A stretch of 5,811 nt of DNA from Sutterellaceae bacterium (GTDB lineage Bacteria; Pseudomonadota; Gammaproteobacteria; Burkholderiales; Burkholderiaceae_F): contig JAUNOJ010000117.1 in the NCBI GenBank assembly GCA_030531135.1, positions 1 to 5,811 of the forward strand, read 5' to 3'. Below are positions 1 through 5,341 of this stretch, in pieces. Each line of letters begins with the position of its first letter. The stretch's first letter is position 1. The position numbers and the translations under genes are program-made. The notes beneath the pieces were generated by a model. The model searched no databases. It was not told the DNA's origin and was given only the letters and a program-made list of their open reading frames with translations.

Positions 1-852
1 ATGCGACTGGCAGGGATGCTGTGCGTGCCGGCCGTTGTGATGATCGTGCTCACTTATGCCATGGGCGAGTGGTTGACCCCTGCTGCCGACAAGCTTCGAA
101 GTGAGATGACGACAGTGATCTTCGATAGGACGCTTTCTGCGCGCGGCTACGCCTCGGGTGTTTGGGTTAAGGACAATGTGAAGCAACCGTCGGCAGACAA
201 CGCCGTCATGCGCTTTGTCAACGTGCACAACCTCATTGCAGGCGAAGACAGCCGTACCGGTGCCTGGCGTGTGTTCGAGTTTGATATCGACGGCGATTTG
301 ATTCGCGTCTTGAGAGCTCCGGAAGCCAATTACATTGCAGGACGCGGTTGGCACTTGAAAGATGCCACGGTGGAAACATTGCCCAAGATCGGAAACGACG
401 ATCGTCCCATGACCGAAACGGCAGGACGCCGCGACGGGGCCGATTTATTACTTGTTTCCGAGATGCGTCCCGATATTTTAGGTGTCTTGACAATCAAACC
501 CGAACGTATGGGGATTGCCGATTTGTGGAGCTACATCACTCATTTGCGCGATACACGCCAGACGACGGAGAGATATGAAGTGGCTATGTGGACCAAAATC
601 TTCTATCCCTTGGCGATTTTCGTGATGTTGGCGGTCTCCATGCCCTTTGCTTATTTGAATGCGCGCTCGGGCGGCGTTTCCATTCGAATCTTTGCAGGAC
701 TGATGATCGGCATCATGTTTTATGCCTTTAACAACATCTTCTCGTTCCTGGGTGTTTTAAATACGTGGCATCCGATGTTGGTGTCGGTGGTGCCTACAAC
801 GGTGATGTTGATCTGTGCGGCCGTTGCACTGTGGCTGGTTGAAAGGCGCTGA
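1..852 (+). CDS. lptG: LptG, LPS export ABC transporter permease (5'-truncated by window edge)
   Basis: Inner-membrane permease that pairs with LptF and the LptB ATPase to extract lipopolysaccharide from the inner membrane and pass it to the periplasmic Lpt bridge. The visible 283 residues begin in a transmembrane helix followed by the family-typical stretch MGEWLTPAADK (about residues 21-31, compare AIGEWVAP in E. coli LptG). A periplasmic beta-rich domain follows (about 32-190), then the conserved segment around MWTKIFYPLAIFVML (about 195-209) and three C-terminal membrane helices (about 199-219, 227-250, 258-280). E. coli LptG has 360 residues, so roughly 90-100 N-terminal residues, including the first two helices and the cytoplasmic coupling region, should lie upstream. 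The ATG at base 1 is therefore probably an internal Met. lptF would be expected just upstream, which is inference. The gene ends 7 bp before the stop of the convergent dehydrogenase. Confidence 0.93.
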   Translation: MRLAGMLCVPAVVMIVLTYAMGEWLTPAADKLRSEMTTVIFDRTLSARGYASGVWVKDNVKQPSADNAVMRFVNVHNLIAGEDSRTGAWRVFEFDIDGDLIRVLRAPEANYIAGRGWHLKDATVETLPKIGNDDRPMTETAGRRDGADLLLVSEMRPDILGVLTIKPERMGIADLWSYITHLRDTRQTTERYEVAMWTKIFYPLAIFVMLAVSMPFAYLNARSGGVSIRIFAGLMIGIMFYAFNNIFSFLGVLNTWHPMLVSVVPTTVMLICAAVALWLVERR

Positions 853-872
853 CGCTTGATCAAAGCGCAGCG
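847..872. terminator. Imperfect stem-loop over the convergent lptG/dehydrogenase stops (possible bidirectional terminator)
   Basis: CGCT-GA-CGCTT-GATCA-AAGCG-C-AGCG can fold into a 9-bp stem with a small internal loop and a 5-base apical loop. It spans the stop codons of both convergent genes. There is no T-run after it on the + strand and only a short TTT on the - strand, so intrinsic termination is uncertain. Confidence 0.3.
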
Positions 873-2017
873 GTCAAAATTGCCAAAACGTCGTTTTTGT
901 TAAGCGGAACGTAGGCTCTGGACAGTCTGCCGATGCGCTCGGCTTTTTCAGCCATAACATCAAAAAAGCGATCGTCGATGCCGATTTCGCCGAGCGTTGT
1001 CGGCATACCGACCTGTCGGAAGAATTGAGCGGTGGCATCGATGGAAGCGTGCGCCATGGCAAAACGATCGTTAGACTCTTCGATATTCCAAAGGACTTTG
1101 CCGTATTCGCAAAACTTTTCAACGGTATCGGTATTGAGCACGTGGCGCATCCAGTGAGGCGTCAACAATGCCAATCCTGCGCCGTGCGTGATGTCGTAGT
1201 ATGCCGAAAGCTCGTGCTCGATATAGTGCACGCTCCAACAAAAGTCTTTTCCCGTCGATCCCAGCCCGCTTAAGGCCAAGGCGCTGGCCCACATCAATTC
1301 CGCTCGAGCGGCGTAGTCTGTCGGGCACGCCAAGGCCCGGGGCAGATGTTTGATCACGGCCTTCATCAACGCCAGATTGATGCCGTCGGCAACCGTGGCG
1401 CACTCCCGATCGAAGAAGTTTTCCATAAGGTGAGAAAGCGTGTCGCTTGCGCCCGCAGCCGTATGGTAGGCCGAAACGGAAAACGTGTTTTCGGGATTGA
1501 GGATCGATACGCGCGGCATCAGCGACGGATGCACGACAAAGAGTTTTTCGTTCGTTTCTGTGTTGGAGATGACGGCAAAGGGATCGAGTTCGCTACCGGC
1601 AGCCGAAATGGTCGGTACGGCAACGACAGGCAAGGCCTGCGTGATTTTTCCCATGTCCAGAAAAAGATCCCAAGGATCGCCCTCATAACAGGCGCCGGCT
1701 GCAACGGCTTTGGCACAATCGATCGAACTGCCGCCGCCTACGGCCAGCAAAACATCGATCGAGTGCGCTTTACAAAGCGCTACGCCGCGTCTTAAGGTTC
1801 CAACTCTGGGGTTGGGTTCGATATCGGAGAGTTCAATGACTTCGAAGTCAGTCAACAGTTCTCGGATGTGCTCATAAAGACCGTTGCGCTTGATGCTACC
1901 GCCTCCGTAGCACAAAAGAATGCGTTTGCCTAACGGAGCAAGTTTTTGCGGCAGTTGCGCCTCCTGTCCTTTACCGAAAAGAACGTCGGTGGGGATGCCG
2001 AATTCGAAGTTTTTCAT
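860..2017 (-). CDS. Iron-containing alcohol dehydrogenase, YqhD/BdhA-like (NADPH-dependent aldehyde reductase)
   Basis: Cytoplasmic group III (Fe-type) alcohol dehydrogenase of 385 residues, the usual family length. It probably reduces short-chain aldehydes to alcohols. N-terminal dinucleotide-binding half: CYGGGSIKRNGLY (36-48) matches the YqhD/butanol dehydrogenase motif, where small residues replace the acidic residue of NAD-specific enzymes, suggesting NADP(H). VGGGSSID (93-100) is the second nucleotide-binding loop. C-terminal helical half: metal ligands by analogy with YqhD are D192 and H196 (SDTLSHLME), H264 (SVHYIEHEL) and H278 (DITHGAGL). The H264-H278 spacing of 14 equals the 267-281 pair of YqhD. 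The frame stays open upstream to 2176, but homology begins at MKNFEFGIPTDVLFGKG. The extension would also cross a terminator and overlap gltL, so the ATG at 2015-2017 is chosen. No good Shine-Dalgarno lies at normal distance; a GGAGGA is 24 nt upstream. The gene follows gltL but is separated by a terminator, so it probably has its own promoter. Substrate is unknown. Confidence 0.93.
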   Translation of the reverse strand: MKNFEFGIPTDVLFGKGQEAQLPQKLAPLGKRILLCYGGGSIKRNGLYEHIRELLTDFEVIELSDIEPNPRVGTLRRGVALCKAHSIDVLLAVGGGSSIDCAKAVAAGACYEGDPWDLFLDMGKITQALPVVAVPTISAAGSELDPFAVISNTETNEKLFVVHPSLMPRVSILNPENTFSVSAYHTAAGASDTLSHLMENFFDRECATVADGINLALMKAVIKHLPRALACPTDYAARAELMWASALALSGLGSTGKDFCWSVHYIEHELSAYYDITHGAGLALLTPHWMRHVLNTDTVEKFCEYGKVLWNIEESNDRFAMAHASIDATAQFFRQVGMPTTLGEIGIDDRFFDVMAEKAERIGRLSRAYVPLNKNDVLAILTAAL

Positions 2018-2049
2018 GGAAGAATTTTTTTCGTAATCGATTCCTCCAT
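2018..2049 (-). promoter_or_regulatory. Dehydrogenase mRNA leader with distant GGAGGAA and complementary TTCTTCC
   Basis: On the - strand the only Shine-Dalgarno-like element, GGAGGAA (2041-2047), lies 24 nt before the ATG at 2017. The seven bases immediately before that ATG, TTCTTCC (2018-2024), can pair with all of it (one G-U), leaving a 16-nt A-rich loop. An 11-codon mini-ORF (2014-2049) also runs through the leader and overlaps the start as ATGA. Whether either matters for translation is inference. Upstream, TACAAT (2048-2053) resembles a -10 box but has no good -35 partner. Confidence 0.35.
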
Positions 2050-2067
2050 TGTAGGGCTTGATGGGAC

Positions 2068-2104
2068 AAAAAATCGGCTCGTCAGGGCAAATCTGCGAGC
2101 CGAT
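2068..2104 (-). terminator. Rho-independent terminator of gltL
   Basis: Read on the - strand, a perfect 9-bp stem ATCGGCTCG/CGAGCCGAT (2096-2104 and 2073-2081) can extend by a further CAG/CTG after one bulged base, leaving a 7-base loop. It runs directly into a T-run (six T, 2068-2073). It starts 26 nt after the gltL stop codon. This separates gltL from the dehydrogenase. Confidence 0.9.
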
Positions 2105-2130
2105 AGTTAAAGTTTCGATTTCGAAGTCGT

Positions 2131-2865
2131 TTAGTGCGACAAAATTTTCGACAAGAATTGCTGTGCGCGCGGACAACGCGGCGAGCTGAAAAATTCGTCT
2201 TTGCTCGCGTCTTCGAGGATTTCGCCGGCTTCCATGAAGATCACGCGATCGGCCACCTTGCGGGCAAAGCCCATTTCGTGTGTGACCACCATCATGGTCA
2301 TGCCTTCCTTGGCAAGGCTCACCATCACGTCCAACACTTCATTAATCATTTCCGGGTCAAGAGCCGACGTCGGTTCGTCAAACAACATGCAAACCGGATC
2401 CATTGCCAAGGCGCGCGCAATGGCCACACGCTGCTGCTGACCGCCCGAGAGCTGTCCGGGGAACTTGGGAGCGTGCTTTAAAAGACCCACGCGATCCAAA
2501 AGTTGTAAGCCGCGTTCGGTGGCCTCTTCACGGCTGCGACCCAATACCTTCATTTGAGCCAACGTCAAATTGTCGGTGATGCTCAGGTGCGGGAAGAGTT
2601 CGAAGTGCTGAAATACCATGCCGACATGCGAGCGTAATTTCGGTAAATCGGTCTTGGGATCGCCCACACTCACGCCGTCAACAAGAATGTCGCCCTGTTG
2701 GAAAGGTTCAAGGGCGTTGACCGTCTTGATCAAGGTGGATTTGCCCGAGCCCGACGGGCCGCAAACCACCACCACTTCCCCCTTTTCAACAGAGGTGGAG
2801 CAGTTTTTCAGAACCTGAAATGAGCCGTACCACTTGCTCACGTTCTTAATTTCAATCATCGGCAT
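2131..2865 (-). CDS. gltL: GltL, glutamate/aspartate ABC importer ATP-binding subunit
   Basis: Cytoplasmic ATPase that powers a polar amino-acid importer (GltIJKL type). The 244 residues are close to the 241 of E. coli GltL and resemble it throughout, for example the runs KNVSKWYG, VVVVCGPSGSGKSTLIKTVN and KLRSHVGMVFQHFELFPHLS. Walker A GPSGSGKST is at 36-44, the Q-loop Gln at 86, the signature LSGGQQQ at 139-145, Walker B CMLFDEP at 159-165, the D-loop SALD at 167-170 and the H-loop His at 196. Every catalytic motif is intact. The ATG at 2863-2865 is chosen because AAGGA (2875-2879) sits 9 nt upstream and homology starts just after it. A second in-frame ATG is two codons in, and an upstream ATG at 2949 would add residues with no family counterpart. 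It is followed by a strong terminator and preceded by a divergent gene, so it looks monocistronic. The GltI/GltJ/GltK partners are not here. Glutamate versus glutamine specificity cannot be fixed from the ATPase alone. Confidence 0.93.
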   Translation of the reverse strand: MPMIEIKNVSKWYGSFQVLKNCSTSVEKGEVVVVCGPSGSGKSTLIKTVNALEPFQQGDILVDGVSVGDPKTDLPKLRSHVGMVFQHFELFPHLSITDNLTLAQMKVLGRSREEATERGLQLLDRVGLLKHAPKFPGQLSGGQQQRVAIARALAMDPVCMLFDEPTSALDPEMINEVLDVMVSLAKEGMTMMVVTHEMGFARKVADRVIFMEAGEILEDASKDEFFSSPRCPRAQQFLSKILSH

Positions 2866-2874
2866 CGGACACGA

Positions 2875-2879
2875 TCCTT
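2875..2879 (-). promoter_or_regulatory. Shine-Dalgarno of gltL
   Basis: AAGGA on the - strand lies 9 nt before the ATG at 2865. It supports that start over the open extension to 2949. Confidence 0.7.
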
Positions 2880-2908
2880 CGTATGTTGGGTTTTGGTGAA
2901 AGATGTTG

Positions 2909-2961
2909 ATTTGCAGATCATTTGCGCAAAACAACCCCTCGCTTTTCATTATTTGCGAAAT
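2909..2961. promoter_or_regulatory. Candidate operator: ATTTGC repeats and palindromes in the divergent gltL/patatin region
   Basis: ATTTGC occurs at 2909-2914, 2920-2925 and 2951-2956 in the same orientation. The starts are 11 and 31 bp apart, close to one and three helical turns. The second copy forms the perfect palindrome TTTGCGCAAA (2921-2930) and the third forms ATTT-GCG-AAAT (2951-2961). Repeats on one face of the helix between divergent genes suggest a regulator site, probably for gltL because they lie within 100 bp of its start. No matching regulator is identified, and the elements are short enough to arise by chance. Confidence 0.3.
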
Positions 2962-3035
2962 ATTGCGGTCATTTTAAGGCAAAACACGCGGAGCGAAAAG
3001 CGATTTTGTCGACTGAACGTTTTTTTGTGCTTTCC

Positions 3036-3043
3036 AAGGAGGT
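3036..3043 (+). promoter_or_regulatory. Perfect Shine-Dalgarno AAGGAGGT, out of phase with the patatin start
   Basis: AAGGAGGT is full complement to the 16S 3' end and the best ribosome-binding sequence in the window. It lies 7 nt before a GTG (3051-3053) whose frame is not that of the patatin gene, and 38 nt before the first possible patatin ATG (3082). In the patatin frame, TAA (3043) and TGA (3052) block any start closer to it. See the finding on the possible frame slip. Confidence 0.6.
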
Positions 3044-3081
3044 AAACTCGGTGATATTCCCTTCAACGAACGCTTGTATGC

Positions 3082-5337
3082 ATGGGTATGTTTCAAAGAG
3101 TTTTCACTTCTATCGGCGTTTGTATCGTTGCTTTGACAACCGCGACCGCTTCGGCAACGACTGCACCGCTCACAAAAGACACGGACATGGTACGTCCGCG
3201 TGTGGGGTTGGTGTTGTCGGGCGGCGGTGCACGCGGCTTTGCCCACATCGGCGCATTGAAGGCCTTTGAAGAGTTGGGAATTGCCTTTGACGTGGTCACG
3301 GCGACAAGCATGGGGGCGATGGTCGGAGGCGCTTATGCTGCAGGTTTGAGCGCAGATCAGATCGAAAAAATCACACTGGGTGTGGACTGGGGCAAAATGT
3401 TTGCACCTCGTCCCGATCGCAAAAGGCTTTCCTGGCGAGAAAAAGTTGACGATCGTAAGGGCTACTCCGCCGTCGAGCTCGGTTGGGGGGCTTTGGGTTT
3501 CAAACTGCCTTCCGAAGTGGTTCCTTCGCAAGAGCTCGACATGTTCTTGTCGCGATCCAATCAACCGTTTAACTCGGTGAACGATCTTACACAACTCTCA
3601 ATTCCTTTTGCGGCGATGGCCACCGACCTGGAAAACGGCGAGCGAGTCGTTTTATCAAAGGACATTACGCTGTCACTGGCCATGCGCGCTTCGATGTCGA
3701 TTCCGGGCGCCTTTGCACCGGTCGAATATCGGGGATACATGCTTGTCGACGGCGGTCTGGTGGATAACCTTCCTGTGGCGCAAGCCAGAGAAATGGGGGC
3801 AGACATCGTTGTTGCCATCAATGTCGGAACGCCTCTGATGAAGCGAGACAAGCTCAATAATGTTGTGGGCATTATGGGGCAGATGGTCAATCTCTTAACG
3901 GAGCAAAACGTACAGCAGTCCAAGAGTCTGTTGACCGACAACGACATCTATCTGGAACCCGATTTGGGCGAGTTGACGGCAGGCGACTTCAGACGTTCCA
4001 AAGACATTATCGAGCTCGGTTATCGCGCCGTGATGGCGCACAAAGACAAATTTGCTGCTTTTGCCGTTTCTAAAGAACAGTACCGACAATGGGCACAGGC
4101 GCGTGCGGACATTTCCAAATCCGACAATGTTCACAAGGTGGCCGAAGTCGAGGTTCGAGGCCTTAAAACCGTCAATCCGGAACGAGTGGTGGGCGAAATC
4201 GACATTGATACGACGCAGCCCGTGACCAACGATCAGATCGAAGAGGCGGCGCGCGATGTCTGGGCGATGGGCGACTTTCAAAGTGTTCCGTTTCATTTCG
4301 AGCCCGGACCCCGCGGCACCGAAGTGTTGGTGTTCGAACCCACGGAAAAAGAGTGGGGCTACTCGTCGTTTCGTATCGGCGGCAATGTACAAACGGACTT
4401 TAAAAGCTCAAATACCTTTAACGTGCTCTTGGCGCATACCTGGGGGTGGCTTAACAGTTGGGGCGCGCAATGGCGCAATGAAATTCAAATCGGCGAAGTT
4501 AAACGTGTGGCGACCGAGTGGTACCAGCCTTTGGGAGCTGCCAGCAATTGGTTTGTAAAGCCTGCCGTGAGTTACGAGTGGGAGCCCTTTGACGTGTATA
4601 TCGCGCAACAAAACGATCCGATTGCGCGCTATCGCAATGAAAGTTTGGATGTCAGTCTGTCGTTGGGCTATGAAATCGGGCGCATCGGGCGTATCGAAAT
4701 CAACGGCGGTTGGATGGACAGCCGTTCGAATATGGAAATCGGCCTTTTTGACCAAGGTGCGCGAGCTCAGGCCGTGTATACGGGGCTTGGGATTGAAATC
4801 GATACCTTGGACAATCCCAGTTTTCCGAGATCGGGCTTTGCCTTCGAGGCTCAAGCCTATCGTACGGTCGATCCGAGCCAACAGAATATGAATGAAATAA
4901 ACGGTACGCGTTATTCCGTGAAGGCGTCGTTGCCAGTGCCTTTGAGTAAGAACACGACACTACTGTTGTCTGCCAAGGCAGGCAAGGCGCCTCAGGCAGG
5001 CAACTTTAATATGGGTGGGGTATTTAATCTTTCGGGTTCGGCTTACGGACGCTTTTCGGGCAACCGCATGAACATGGCCAGAGCCATGGTCTATCACGAT
5101 GTCAGTCGAGCGATGCGTGAAATGAGAATGCCGGTGTACATCGGAGCCACGTATGAAACGGGGCGCGCATGGGACGAGGCCGATTATGCTCAAGCGTGGG
5201 GGCGCGGCAAAGGATGGTTGCAGGCTGCAAGCGTCTTTGTGGCGACAGACAGTTGGATCGGCCCGATTTATTTGGTGGCGGGCCGAACCTTTGGCGAGGG
5301 TGAAGCCATTACGTTGTATTGGGGACGCTTGCAGTAA
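3082..5337 (+). CDS. PlpD-like patatin autotransporter (type Vd secretion: patatin lipase, POTRA, outer-membrane barrel)
   Basis: A 751-residue protein close to PlpD of Pseudomonas aeruginosa (728 residues) in size and domain order. It would be a phospholipase anchored to, or released through, the outer membrane by its own Omp85-related barrel. Domains: signal peptide 1-25 (hydrophobic 8-21, A-x-A site ASA at 23-25); patatin domain about 37-320; one POTRA about 352-420 (starting VAEVEVRGLKTVNPE); beta-barrel about 424-751 with alternating strands, including the family-like GGVFNLSG (645-652). Catalytic features: oxyanion loop GGGARG (47-52), nucleophile S76 and dyad Asp D223 in DGG (223-225). 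The elbow around S76 reads A-T-S-M-G, so the first Gly of GxSxG is Ala. The barrel ends LYWGRLQ, without the usual terminal aromatic residue. The start at 3082 (or Met3 at 3088) gives a sound signal peptide but has no nearby Shine-Dalgarno. The gene is monocistronic, divergent from gltL and convergent with the next gene. Lipid substrate is unknown. Confidence 0.92.
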   Translation: MGMFQRVFTSIGVCIVALTTATASATTAPLTKDTDMVRPRVGLVLSGGGARGFAHIGALKAFEELGIAFDVVTATSMGAMVGGAYAAGLSADQIEKITLGVDWGKMFAPRPDRKRLSWREKVDDRKGYSAVELGWGALGFKLPSEVVPSQELDMFLSRSNQPFNSVNDLTQLSIPFAAMATDLENGERVVLSKDITLSLAMRASMSIPGAFAPVEYRGYMLVDGGLVDNLPVAQAREMGADIVVAINVGTPLMKRDKLNNVVGIMGQMVNLLTEQNVQQSKSLLTDNDIYLEPDLGELTAGDFRRSKDIIELGYRAVMAHKDKFAAFAVSKEQYRQWAQARADISKSDNVHKVAEVEVRGLKTVNPERVVGEIDIDTTQPVTNDQIEEAARDVWAMGDFQSVPFHFEPGPRGTEVLVFEPTEKEWGYSSFRIGGNVQTDFKSSNTFNVLLAHTWGWLNSWGAQWRNEIQIGEVKRVATEWYQPLGAASNWFVKPAVSYEWEPFDVYIAQQNDPIARYRNESLDVSLSLGYEIGRIGRIEINGGWMDSRSNMEIGLFDQGARAQAVYTGLGIEIDTLDNPSFPRSGFAFEAQAYRTVDPSQQNMNEINGTRYSVKASLPVPLSKNTTLLLSAKAGKAPQAGNFNMGGVFNLSGSAYGRFSGNRMNMARAMVYHDVSRAMREMRMPVYIGATYETGRAWDEADYAQAWGRGKGWLQAASVFVATDSWIGPIYLVAGRTFGEGEAITLYWGRLQ

Positions 5338-5341
5338 GTCG

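Noticed and set aside
1346..1795. 149-codon + strand frame opposite the dehydrogenase
   Set aside because: Antisense shadow of a conserved gene with no domain of its own.
2018..2176. N-terminal extension of the dehydrogenase (53 extra codons, open to 2176 on the - strand)
   Set aside because: It crosses the gltL terminator, overlaps the gltL 3' end, and encodes residues without family counterpart before MKNFEFGIPTDV.
2866..2949. N-terminal extension of gltL (28 extra codons from an ATG at 2949)
   Set aside because: The family starts at MIEIKNVSKWYG, and a well-spaced AAGGA precedes the ATG at 2865.
3012..3027. T-run GTTTTTTTGTG as a possible terminator
   Set aside because: No stable GC-rich stem precedes it, and no + strand gene ends upstream of it in this region.
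2940..3035. Sigma-70 promoters in the gltL/patatin intergenic region (for example AATAAT on the - strand at 2948-2953; TTGTCG on the + strand at 3006-3011)
   Set aside because: None has both a fair -35 and a fair -10 at 16-18 bp spacing, so no promoter is called.
2922..3269. 115-codon + strand frame that uses the strong Shine-Dalgarno at 3036 via GTG 3051
   Set aside because: Most of it overlaps the patatin gene in another frame with no protein-like character. Kept only as a possible upstream ORF in the findings.
2974..3594. 206-codon open frame on the - strand opposite the patatin N-terminus
   Set aside because: No recognisable domain, low-complexity Cys/His/Arg-rich composition, and it is antisense to a well-supported gene.
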